Assembly: GCA_030248065.1 (NCBI GenBank)
Contig: JASAMV010001308.1
Coordinates: 1-64,000 of the forward strand
Origin: Rhynchonema sp. JSB1_4
Taxonomy: Eukaryota; Nematoda; Chromadorea; Monhysterida; Xyalidae
DNA length: 64,000 nt
Reading direction: 5' to 3'
Shown here: positions 33,642-45,100 of the stretch, in pieces
How positions within the stretch are numbered: position 1 is the first letter of the stretch
How the letters are laid out: each line of letters begins with the position of its first letter
Translations under genes and position numbers: made by a program
Notes under the pieces: model-generated
Database searches by the model: none
What the model was told of the DNA's origin: nothing
The model's input: the letters and a program-made list of their open reading frames with translations, nothing else

Positions 33642-34120
33642 CAATGGTGTGTGGCTGGGGGTGGGGGTCCCCCCTAGGTACAGTATCATCCATCCTGGTA
33701 CAGTAGGTAGGTCGCCGCCCCCCGGCTGGTACAGTAGGTTGCTATTTTTGGCTCAAAATGGTATAAAATCAATATTTTTCACTCCAAATAATCGAAAAAT
33801 CGCACGCTGCGCGCGAAATGAGGGTTTTAGAGCACATTTTCATCTAAATTTAGACATTCAAATTCAAATTTTATCTGTAAGCTCACGCAAAGACCTTCAG
33901 GAGATCCGGCAAACACCTAAAAAAAGAGACATATCAGTAAATAGCACACAAAATTATAATCATGAATGATCAAACGACAAAACGTACCGGAGAGATTAAA
34001 AAACAACAAACAACACAGCAACGGCAGGCGATAAATCATAAAAAATTTTGTTCCCCCCCCCCAAGCTCGGCCGGTACAGTAGGTAGGGGTTGATTGCACG
34101 CCTGGGTAGCCACACCACTG
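33642..34120. mobile_element. hAT MITE with GTACAGTAGGT motif array (479 bp)
   Basis: It begins CAATGGTGTGTGGCTGGGGG and ends CCTGGGTAGCCACACCACTG. The 8-bp GACAATAC flanks it at 33634-33641 and 34121-34128. GGTACAGTAGGTAGG repeats lie next to both ends. It is inserted inside the larger element at 32150. A related terminus, CAGTGGTGTAGCTACCCAGG, occurs at 36038. Confidence 0.8.
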
Positions 34121-34472
34121 GACAATACTGATCACTTACTTGCTGAATCCGTCAGAAATTTTAGTATTTTTGACAAAAAAAACCCCTACTTTTTCAGTAA
34201 AATAAGTCACTTCAGAAGCTTCGGGCGGGGGTGCCCGGCCCGGCCCGGCCCGAGACAAAAGCCCAAAATCGCGGGCCGGCCCGATTGCGACCTCTGTTTC
34301 CGGCCCGAACGGTCGGGCCGGGCCGGGCCGACTTTTCGGAATGTCGGGCCGGGCCGGGGTGGCCAGCCCGAATCATCGAATTTCAATAAAAAATCGTGAT
34401 TTTTTAGGCTAAATTTGCCAAAATTTCTCTCGATTCTGCAAATTAGTACCGACTTCCAATGGAGGGGGGATA

Positions 34473-34873
34473 CCGTAAAAACCTAAATAGAAGGGGGGCT
34501 CTATTAACTCACTGACCCCATTTTGGGGGGGCTCTATTACGGGGGGGGCTCTATTCCGGGGGGGCTCTATTAATTCACTGGCCCGAAACTGAAAAAATTG
34601 TTCCTAAAAATACCCCCAAAAATTCCTAAAAAGGGGTTCGAAAGGATGTTTTTTCGCTTGTAATCGCATTTATTCGTGTCTATTCGTCAATAAAAGGCGC
34701 ATTATGTGCTCTGAACGAACAACAAACGTGCATAAATGTACCTGTGCAACCACTATCAAGCCTTAATGCACTACTATATAGGGGATGTTACTTTGGGGGG
34801 GGGCTCTATTAATTCACTGACCCCTTTTTGGGGGGGGCTCTATTCCGGGGGGGCTGTATTTAGGTTTTTACGG
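34473..34873. mobile_element. Tc/mariner-like MITE copy 2 (401 bp)
   Basis: It shares TIRs and TA flanks with 32486-32921 but in inverted orientation, with the same subterminal TCTATTAATTCACTGACCC repeats. Confidence 0.75.
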
Positions 34874-35363
34874 TACCTACTGTACCAGGCGAGGGGGGAT
34901 ACCTACTGTACTGGGGGGGGCTACCCCTCAAACCCCCCCCCCCCACCTCCAACACTGACTTCCATGATTATCAGGTATTTCTAAACCAAAAAACAGTAAT
35001 TTTTGCACCAAAAAATTGCTTCAAAATATCATCAGAAAATGTCGGGCCGGGCCGGGCCGGGGCCGACCCCCGGACCTCGTCGGGCCGGGCCGGGCCGAGG
35101 TAACCCGGCCCGATTCCCACCTCTGATTCCCACCTCTGCACCAGAGATTACCTAGGATAGGATAGGATCGCCGGCCCGGCCCGAGCCTAAGGTCGGCCTG
35201 GCCCGACTTTGGGCTCAAAGGAAAAAAATGGTAAAAAAAGGCCAAAATTTCCAAAAATTTTCTTGGCAAGGCATTTTTACCGCAAAAACCTAAATACGCC
35301 CCCCAGCCCCCTGTGTAGTTCCTGGCAGTGTTGAGGTGGGGCGGTGGGGGGGGGGCGGGGGTA

Positions 35364-35693
35364 CCGTAAAAACCTAAATAGAAGGGGGCTCTATTAACTC
35401 ACTGACCCCATTTTGGGGGGCTCTATTACGGGGAGCTCTATTCCGGGGGGCCTCTATTAATTCACTGACCCGAACCTGAAAAAATTGTTCCCAGAAATAC
35501 CCCCAAAAACCCCTAAAAAGGGGTTTGAATGGATGTTTTTCACTGGTAAGGTAAATCGCATTTATTCGTGTCTATTCGTCAATAAGAGGCGTATTATGTG
35601 CTCTGAACGAACAACAAACGTGCATGCTCTATTAATTCACTGACCCCTTTTTGGGGGGCTGCATTACGGGGGGCTGTATTTAGGTTTTTACGG
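35364..35693. mobile_element. Tc/mariner-like MITE copy 3 (330 bp)
   Basis: It has the same TIRs with TA flanks and the orientation of copy 2, and is shortened internally. A lone half-end (GCAAAAACCTAAATA) sits at about 35279-35296. Confidence 0.7.
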
Positions 35694-35699
35694 TAGTGT

Positions 35700-36160
35700 T
35701 CCTCCCTGGGGGGAAAGGGGGAAAGACCCAAATTCAGGAAAAAGTCACTTTTTGAGGTAGAAAATTTGATCGATTTTTACCCCTTTTTGGAAAAAATTCT
35801 CCGTAAAAAGGGTATTTTGGCGACTTTTGGCATCATTGACCTAAAAATCACCCATTTTAAGCCTAAAAATGCCCATTTTAGGCCCAAAAATGCTGCCTTT
35901 AGGCAAAATTTGAGGCGGTTAGTGTACCTGGCGCGGCGGTTAGTGTACTAGTGTGTTGGTCGCGGCGGTTAGTGTACCTTAGGGGGGACCCCCTCCCCCC
36001 AGGAACTACACTGCCCCCCCCCCGGAATCAGTGGTGTAGCTACCCAGGCGGGGCGGCAACCCACTGTAAAATGTGGGGCGGCAATCTACCTACTGTACCG
36101 GCCGAGCAAATGACCCCAGTGAAAAAATAGACCCCCGGGTTCTATTTCCGACAACGCGGT
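35700..36160. repeat. GGCGGTTAGTGTACC and related motif clusters
   Basis: GCGGCGGTTAGTGTAC is repeated three times at 35912-35978, followed by AGGAACTACACTG (36000) and a MITE-like end at 36038 with GGGGCGGCAA repeats. These look like ends of several hAT-type elements, but I could not pair them. No gene is present. Confidence 0.5.
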
Positions 36161-36169
36161 ATGCTGACG

Positions 36170-37800
36170 GATAAAAAAACCATTTTTTTCACCAAAAAAA
36201 CCGAAAAAAACATCAGCCTCCGTGAAACATCGGTCTTTTTTCATGAATTTTTTCCAATTTTTGACAAAGGTTGGAAAAAAAATTTTCTTCAGAACATCCT
36301 TGGTAACGCGCGGGCGACATCAATATGGTCAATTGTTTCACCAATTTTGGTCATGATTAGCATTAGAAACATCCATAGACACCGCTGCACACTGCAGTGT
36401 CCTTGCTAACATTAACATTTCCTCCAAAATACCTTGTTTGGGCTTCCCCTATCTTTATATACTGCGGTTCTTTATCGGTTTTTTCGTTTTTTTCCGGGTT
36501 TTTTTCACGAAGTATGAACTCCGAAACACTCTGTCTGGGTAATTCCCCATCCCTTGCCCCCACCCCCAAAATGAAATGTCTAATTCCGGGATAGGGGAAC
36601 CCAGGATAACGTATTTTCGGCCCATGTTGACGTTAGTACAGACACTGTCATGGTGTGTTTTTGACACTCATAACAAGAGTGAGCTCAACTCAAGCAATGT
36701 AGCGGCAGGCAAATGGTTGCAAGGTACCCTTGGCCTCAAGGGCGTAGTAGTAGTTTCAGTGGGCCAGAAAGTTTGCACTTCCAAATGCTTGAATCGCGTT
36801 AGTTTGAGATTATTGCACCTGGCCCATCAGAAAATGGCTGCGTTGGTTCCTCAAGGGGGGATGGTTGGTTCCTCAAGGGGGGATGGATCCAGATGGTTGC
36901 AAGGTAGCCCCTACCTACAGCCTCCAGAAGGTTGCAAGGCATAGTGGCCTTTGGAAAAAAGCGGTTTTTCGGTTTTTTTTTCGACGGTTTCTGGAGGTGG
37001 AAAAAAACGAAAATAAACCGAAAAAAACGCAGCTGCCTGGAAACTTTTTTAGAAGCATGTTTTTCATAGATTTTTCGCTAAATTCAGAAAATATTTTCAT
37101 GAGCCAAACTTTTGTTGAAGGCGCGAGGTGTAAAAGTGCCTTGTTTTGGTCATTTTTGTTGTTATGAGAATCAAAAACACCCTCATATGCCATGACAATG
37201 GCTGTAATAACGTTAACATGGCCGAAAACACGTTATTTTGGGTTCCCCTATCCTTATACACCACGGTTCCTTATCGGTTTTTTTTCGGAAATTTTTCCAA
37301 AAATATGAAAAACCGGTTTTTCCGCAAGTATATTGCAAGGTACTCCTGTCTCCTGAGGTCCGAAAAAAATTGTGTTTTTTGCATGCATTATGCTGCAAAG
37401 TTGGCCAAAAAATTGGTATACGCAATTTTTGGAGTGTTGAGGTCGAAAACACACATTTTTGCCTATGAAAACCATAAGCATAAATTGATGGTTGCAAGCT
37501 ACCCCCTCCACCAAGGGGTGGTTGCATGCAATGCAAGGTATCTATCCCTTAGGGCGGGAATCTTCATGCGCCCGGCCGCTACACTGAACTCAAGGCACTT
37601 TTACACCTCGCACCTTCGACCAAAGTCTGACTCACGAAAATAGTTTTCTGAATTTAGTGAAAAATCTAAGATGAACATGCTTCCACCAAACGTATCCGAG
37701 CGGTTGCGGCTTTTCGTTCTTTCCACCTCCAGAAACCGCCTGAAAAACCGTGTTTTTTTCACGAGAAAACGAAGGTTTTTTTTCAATCGCACGCAGTTAT
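36170..37800. repeat. Complex foldback with AAACCG-rich arms
   Basis: About 36955-37140 pairs with 37603-37795 (CCTCCAGAAACCG against CGGTTTCTGGAGG). About 36590-36640 pairs with 37216-37255 (GGATAGGGGAACCC against GGGTTCCCCTATCC). The block 36170-36520 is a direct relative, and another lies at 41320-41680. It is an unclassified DNA-element family with termini rich in AAAAACCGG. Confidence 0.6.
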
Positions 37801-38112
37801 ACGTAACGCTGCTGGTTTTGTTACACGAAACATGCGCGGGCGCAAGAATTATGTGAAGAAGGCACTGCCATGCCGTCGGCTGCAGAACTGAGCGTTTCAG
37901 TAATTTTTCGACATCCGACATTCGACATCGCTCGACCTGATGTCGCAATTTTCGATACGACTTTTCGACATTTTTTTCGACTGCAGATCGTCTCAAATAT
38001 TAAACCTTTCAGTGTACAATGTCTTTTTACTGAGTTTTAACAAAAGGGGATAAAAGAGAACAAGACTTCGGTCGCTCATTCCATGATTTAGTAGGATTAG
38101 AATGCTCACGAT

Positions 38113-38471
38113 CAGTGCCACGACTACTTTGGCGGGGCGGGTAGGGTACATAGGAGGAAAATTCGGGGCGGGTAGGGGCTAGTGTACCTGGAATTTTTTG
38201 GGGGGAGGAGGGAAGACTTTTCGGGGCGGGTTGTGTACCATATAACTTTTTTCGGATGCCTTTTTATGTGCTGTAAAAGGGGTGTGCAGTTTGTTGCACG
38301 TTTAAGGGTTAAGGTCATTTTTGACCGGAAAATGGGCATCTTGAGGATAGAAATAGGGGCGGGTTGGGTAGGGTACTGTACCAGGTGGGGCGGGTAGGGG
38401 TAGTCTACCAGGTCGGGCGGGCACGATGCCATTGGGGGACCTCCCTCCCCATCCCCCAAGCCACGGCACTG
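38113..38471. mobile_element. hAT MITE with GGGCGGGTAGGG array (359 bp)
   Basis: Its ends, CAGTGCCACGACTACTTTGG and CCCCAAGCCACGGCACTG, are inverted over the terminal bases. CTCACGAT flanks it at 38105-38112 and 38472-38479 (8 bp). GGGGCGGGTAGGG motifs repeat behind both ends. It ends 326 bp upstream of the AKAP1 start codon. Confidence 0.8.
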
Positions 38472-38479
38472 CTCACGAT

Positions 38480-38797
38480 CATATCGCATGTCACCAGTCA
38501 TTTTACATTCAATTGCAAACGTTGGGATCCTGTTGCTTTCCTTTAACTATTGTGCTATTACGTGACTACATAGTGTTTGTTTTCTCAAAAATTAACATGG
38601 AAAGGCACGCCCTCCTCACTCTACGTATATGATCTATGACCAAAAAGTCCTTTTTTCACACCCGATGATGGGCGCTATCCATCTACTGCATGTATTGTTT
38701 TACGTATCGACAATGTCCCTAGCTACACATATACGATTGTGACTTTTCCAGTGCACAAATTGCTGCCAGCCACAATATCATAGTATGGTGGCGTGAG
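38480..38797 (+). promoter_or_regulatory. Presumed promoter and 5' UTR of AKAP1
   Basis: This is the only unique sequence between the hAT MITE and the AKAP1 ATG, so the core promoter or first UTR exon should be here unless it lies upstream of the MITE. I see no convincing TATA box in the final 150 bp. Confidence 0.35.
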
Positions 38798-39139
38798 ATG
38801 TCGTCGCCAGCAGCCAGCAGTAATCGTCAGATACAAGCGATCGTGTTCGCGGGCATCGCAGCCGCGGCCGCCGCCTGTGCCTATTTCTATTGGTTCGACC
38901 ATCGCCGCAAGCGACGCGTCGAGATCGACAACAAGAAGTCGCCCTCCAGTGAAACATCATCGCAAAACAAACAACCGAACAACAAATCCAACTGCAACAA
39001 CAGCGGTGAGACGGTGAAAGCGGGAAGCAAGGACAAGCTCAAGTCCATCTACGATCATCACGATATTGAGACCATGAATAGAGGTGGACGACGCAATTAT
39101 CGACACGAACAACAACAACAGCACAGGGCTGAAATGCAG
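38798..39139 (+). CDS. AKAP1: AKAP1 exon 1: membrane anchor
   Basis: The exon starts at ATG 38798 (MSSPAASSN). The hydrophobic stretch IVFAGIAAAAAACAYFYWF is followed by HRRKRR, the short TM plus basic-tail layout that directs signal-anchored proteins to the outer mitochondrial membrane. The rest is polar and Q-rich. The donor after CAG is GTCGGT and the phase is 0. The intron to exon 2 is 176 bp and ends TATATTTTCAG. Confidence 0.85.
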
Positions 39140-42100
39140 GTCGGTAGATTTATTTGCGGTATTTACACACACACACGCTTGTTTTGTAAATATTATTTTA
39201 TCTTGATTGGAAGAGTTTTTCTCAACCCCATTTGAGTTTTCCTTGAATGTCTTACAATCAGGCTTGTTGTGATTTTGTTGATAAAAAGCAACTCCCACTG
39301 TTGTTATATTTTCAGATTCAACCAATGCCGGAGTCAATGGAGCACGTGAAGAACAAATCACTGAACAACTCCAATAAACAACAACACCAATCACCCAACA
39401 ACACCGCCAAGGACAACAACACCAACAAATTGACCGGTTCGCCGCATTTCGAGCTGCTCAGCAACGACTCGACGGATGTGCACAATTTGAGTTGGTCGGA
39501 GGAAGTGGAGCGTGCGAGTGCCGCCGCAGCAGCAGCACAACAACAGCAACAACAACACGAGAACAACAGTGCAGCGGACACAACAACAACACCGCACAAC
39601 AGCAGCAAGGACAGTTGTGACGACAGCACGCCGCCGACACGCATGACCGGCGGCATGTCACCGTACGACCGACGCGCCATGGACAGAGTGTTGCAGATGC
39701 GATCAATGGTCGTCAGTCCGTCAGCGCTCAAGAAACAACAACACAACAACAACAACACTCAACAGCAACAACAACAGCGTAATTCGTACGGCTACAACAA
39801 CAGCTACAGACAACATCGCTACAACATCAGCTTCAGTCAGAACGACCACTCCAACTACTACCATAGGAGAAACAACAACACCAGCAACGGCGCGTCCGCA
39901 TTCCGTAGCGTTGAGAGTCCGTCACAAGTGTCAGAGCCGCGCAGTGAGGTGGGTCAGGGCAGGGGACCTGGTTTGCTTTCATAGAACTCGTGTTTATGGC
40001 CTCAATTGACGATGTGTTGGGTCACGAGAGTTGTTTGTTGTTATTCTGTGTGTCTGTGTTTCAGTCTGTGTCTGTGTATCCATCTGGTTGTAATAACCGT
40101 TTATGCAGCCAAAGTCCAGCGTTCTCCAAAACACAACCGTTCGTTATGTGAACCTTGCCTGGTCCAATCCAACCGGCGCTGTTTTGATGTTTTGTTTTTC
40201 GGTCTCTGGCATTATGTTGAATGATTGATTGCGAAAAACACGTTGCACGCCCAAACGTGACTGGCTGTTTTGGATGGCTCATGATTTCGTTTATTTTTTT
40301 TAAACATCCACACTGCTCCTTATGGATGACCTTGAATGCGCGTAATGCAATCAATTACGAGTGTCAAGTCAAATGTACTGTTGTACATGTGCTGTCTTGA
40401 GTCTCTTTGGCAGCAAACTTGGATGGAAGTTAGCTGTGACACACCAACGGAACTTGAATTATGACAATGTTTGGCATTTGTTGCAATTTGCAAAAAAATG
40501 ACGAAATTGTTTCTGGGCTGGTTTTCTTGACTTTCCCACGAATAGGGATTTGAGTTTCGGTTTGTGTTTTCTTTCGTAATTGAAAACTTGCAAAAAACTG
40601 ACTGTCACGAAGCCACACAGGCAATACAAGCCAATTTGTTTCCTCGTGTGCGCATGTCGTGTTTGGGGGTGCTCATTATTACAGTACTCCTGCAGCATAC
40701 CATACCAAGGGGCCCATGGGTGATTGCCGCAACTGTACGTGTACATCACACAAATGATTAACGATCATGCGCTATTTTCACGCGTGAAACTTTCCAAGAC
40801 AAATATGCTCATTTTGTTTTACCGTTTCATACAATAATGATCATAACCCGCTTACTTCACGGTGATGGCTGGGCACAGACCTGACTACAATAATATGACG
40901 ACTGGGGCTGGCCGCATGGTTTTCCCAGTATGTGTCGTGAATGCATCAACAAATTACAGTTCGCGTGAGACGTCCTATGGCACAGTATGCGCGGCATGAT
41001 GTTTGTGCATGATAGGGTACATGCGATGATTGCAGCCATAAGTACGCATCATGGCTTAACTGTCTGTGTGTGTGTGGCATGCAGTGTGCTCTGTGCTGGT
41101 ATCCATCCAAGTAAGTTCACATGCGCAGCACGTTTACAGTGTTTCTCCACATGTACGACGCAATGTATGTACGTGCGTGTTGCACATAAATGCAATAAAC
41201 TGTCTGTCGTCTTGTCTCCGTTGACGATCATCGTCGCAACACTCCTGTCGTATGTACATATGCTCTCGAAACTGTGCATTGAATGGGGATGTGTGCGCGT
41301 ATGTATGCGTTACGGATGAAAAAACGGTTTCTTTTCGTGAAAAAAAACCGAAATTTAACTAAAAGACCGGGTCCATCTTGAGGAAAAACCTCAGCTGCCG
41401 GGAACATCGGTTGAATTTCGCAAAATTTGGCAATTTTTGTCGAAATATTTTCTTCAGACCCACTTTGGTCGGAAGTTCGTGATGTAATTATGCACTGTTT
41501 TGATGATAATGACTGAGTAACTACGATTTGACACCATACTATTGTCTGTACGAACATTAAAAGTCTTTGAAAACACCGTATTTTGAGTTGCCCTATCCTT
41601 CTACACAGCATTTCTTTATCGTTTTTTTTCGCTTTTTTGGTTTGTTTCACAAAATATAAAAACCGGTTCTTGAGTAAGTGTATACAGCGGTGCTGTATTC
41701 ATTCTTCCTAATCGCCAGATCTGATCGAGAAACGAGCGATGTGGGCTGTCATTTAACACAAATGTGTTACTAGTACGTTACGAGGATTGATTGTCTGGGC
41801 ACTGCACTGTGCGTTTGTCATCGGCTTGTTGCACTTATTGGTCTTTTATGCTAGCATGACTTGCAAAGCAAAGCATCTTTAGTCTGATGTATAGCTGGTC
41901 AGGCAACTCGAGCTCGCTGCCCGGAAATATCAACCTGGGGGAGGGCATGACCAAAATGTTTGCCAGCACATTAAAAACGCGTTCTTTGCATTTTTGGGTA
42001 GCGCTAGCTAGCAGGCTTTCTGGAGGTATCGTATTTGGTATGTAGCTCGAGCTACATAGCTGCCCAGCTGTGGGTAGGGTTAGAGAGGTGTCGGGTCCGG

Positions 42101-45100
42101 GTGTCGAGCGCCAAAAAAGTGTGGGTGTCGGGTGTCGTTTTTTTGGAACCTGACAGCCGACACCCGACACTTACAGTTCAAAACATCAGTTTTACTAAAA
42201 GAAGAATTTTGAGGTAAAATTTTCTTCGAACCAAATATTTCCGAAGACGCAGAATGTAACATTTTAATGTTTATTTCGTGTGAAAATGATCAAAAAACAA
42301 AGAAAGTGGGTATGGATTTCCTTGCGTGTTGCTTTCTTTCCACAAATATGTGCGTCAACCCTGCCTGACCTGCCCTGGTGGGCGGCGAAAATATGTAAAT
42401 ACCGTATATGGGTTAAAAAACGATGTCGAATGTACAACGTGGTTGTGGTGCGTTTGCGTGTCTGCCCTGCCGTGTTCGTAAGTATGGCCATGATTTTGGC
42501 CGCATTTTCGTCCAACCCAAACTTAGTTGCAACTGCAAGCAAACAAACTGCGCTTTGATTGATTGTATCAACCGAACGTAGAGGGGCGATATTTGAAGAG
42601 CCAAGAATGCACTGCTTGTGTAAACTTTGCTCTGTCCAAATACAGTCTCCTGATCCAACTGTTACCCATACATTACCTATCGCTTACTGCAGACGGTATT
42701 TCAATTCGGCTGGGTACTGGGGTAAGGGTGACCCACTGATTGTGTACTCTGGGCTGAAAGGGATCGGACGGATAGAGGAATGTGGTTTACTCTGCAGATT
42801 ACAGGGGACTTGTGGTGTTGGCAGAGGCTAGTTTTGGATTCCGCTGATCTCACTGTGATACGTATGGCATGGCAACTCATTATTTTTTAACGCTTCACGA
42901 AACACTGTAATCAGATTTAAAAAAATATTCGCAGTCGCATCAAGCACAAATGTTGTGCAAAGATCTTTCTGATGATTATCACATGCTGAACGATCGTTGC
43001 TTCGCCCGTCGTGGTTGTTTTTGCAGGGACGGTCATAAAATCAAAACGGTGTAATTGTTGTGGGTGATAAGGAAACGTTGTTTTTTGCGCTCGTGTGGCC
43101 CGGAGAGACGGTAATTTTGTTTTTTGCGCGTTCGCAGTGGCCAGCAGAACCAGGTTTATGTTATCGTCTTTGATTAGCAGACTGGCGACGGTGCTAATGA
43201 GCCGGTTTACGGAGCAAATAATGTTGCTTTTTGACTGGGTGCTGAAGGTGATAACGCTTGTGGCAGGTTTTCGTTATATTTTGTGCTTTGTTTTTCAATC
43301 AACTGTGATGCTTACAGAGACTTGTGCTTCCATAAATTAACAGCTGTTTTATGAAGTGGCGATATTATGTAGTCCAAGAGATCAGTGCTGGCCGTGTGGG
43401 AGAAATGCCGATGAAAAAGGGGTTTTTTCCCCTAAAAACACAAAAAAGGTTTGGGAGGCCAAAATAAAATAACGGACCGATATTTTCCCGGGAATGCCTT
43501 TTGAAGGACTTGTCGAGCATAATTCTTTCCCCATGAAGCAATTTTAGACTATATTTTGCTCAAATGTATCCCATCTAAGTACATATTTAACAGGCATGGA
43601 AAGTATCTGGAAAAAAATACGGAAAATTTCCCGAAAAACCGGTTTTTTTCACTAAAAATATTTTGTCCGGAGAAATTGCAACTACATAATACTGTGCGGC
43701 CTATCCTAAAGTCACCAACTGCGATTTGGTTCTGGCGGTGGTGGCCACTGTTACAAGTTGGTGTCTGGTGGTACTACTACTATGGATGCGGTTTGTTTGT
43801 TGTGCTTATCAGATTGTTTGCTGTGCACCTGTCGTTTTTGTTGCATTTGCCATTGCTGCTTTGCTCGGTCTAGTCTGGCTTGACTGCTGCTTACTTTTCC
43901 AAGCACGTCCACTTTATCGTGAAAAGCACGTGATACTGTATATGTGTACCTACGATACGATAGCATGCGGCTTGGAGTACTATTGCACACAGCCTGCTGC
44001 TGACACCGTCTCCGTTGCACCGCTTTACGTGTTTGTGTGTATGCACGTTAAAATGAACACATTTGCTACGGTTGACGGGGAACGGTGCATATTGGTTGAT
44101 CTGCGGGCGCGCGCACTTGAAAAAGCAACGTTTGCACGCGGCTCCGCACACATTTGATTTGATGTACGTATATTTGATCTCAACTGCCTGATATGTATGT
44201 AGGTATGTATGAGATGGTCTTTTCGAATCGAATCAACTCGACGCGGGTAGGCATTTTGTTTACTAGATCTTTTTTTCATAAAACGACACTGGCGGCAACG
44301 TATATGAGACGCTGACAAACACGCCCAAGGTCGATGGCGCACCAGCTCCAGCTGCCAGCAATATTGTGTCTGAATCACACTCTCTCACACTGTTTTGAAT
44401 GGGAGACTTTGTCTATGCCGAGCCGTGTTTTTGCGTGTTTTCGAGAAAAAAGGGGCTCAGTTGCTCGCTGACATTGTGAAGTGTTTTGTCGTTTTCGGTT
44501 GTGCCCAAGCCGAATTGCTTGCATACGCCGATCATGAGTCACTGTGTACTGCTGTTGCGGCACAGAACACAAGCGAATAATGTTCTGGGGGGGGGTTTGA
44601 CCAAGGTATAAAGTACCTACTGTATATGTGCATACGAGCGTGTTTATGTGTTGTGTTTTCTTTTCAACGTATAACGTCAGCCTGGTATTGGTCGCACAAT
44701 TACTTTATAAGAATTGGTCAAATTTTTTTCCTGATTCGTAAAGAGGGAAAGTGACGGGGTAATGACGTTGCGGTGCGTGATCGCACACAAAGCATGTGGT
44801 AAAGAGAATGTTTCAGACCTGCGGCAACGTGGTTGATCTGCCAGATTATTTTCAGCTGAAAATGTTTTGTGAGAATCATAAATAGCACAGTGGTTAAGAG
44901 TGACTGAACGTGAAAATTTAGATGGATTTGATGAATTCTTATATAGTCATTGTGTGACCAATAGCTGGTTCACACAGATAGTCGGCGGGAACGTTATTCG
45001 AATGGTGTGTGAAATGTGGTGCGAAAGGGGTGGGCACATGCGCGGGGATGTTGGGGGAAACTGATGACATTTTGCAAATTTAATCACAACTCACAAGCAT

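Larger units (their letters stand above)
32150..35138. mobile_element. hAT-like composite element (2989 bp)
   Basis: It starts CAGAGGTGGGAATCGGGCC and ends GGCCCGATTCCCACCTCTG, with a second GATTCCCACCTCTG directly after. The 8-bp CACCAGAG flanks it at 32142-32149 and 35139-35146. Behind each end are arrays of GGGCCGGGCC. Inside it are at least three other elements (32486-32921, 33642-34120, 34473-34873), which explains its length. There is no transposase. Confidence 0.8.

Noticed and set aside
43726..44157. Hydrophobic 143-codon ORF in AKAP1 intron 2
   Set aside because: There is no homology, no splice support, and T-rich composition favours hydrophobic codons.
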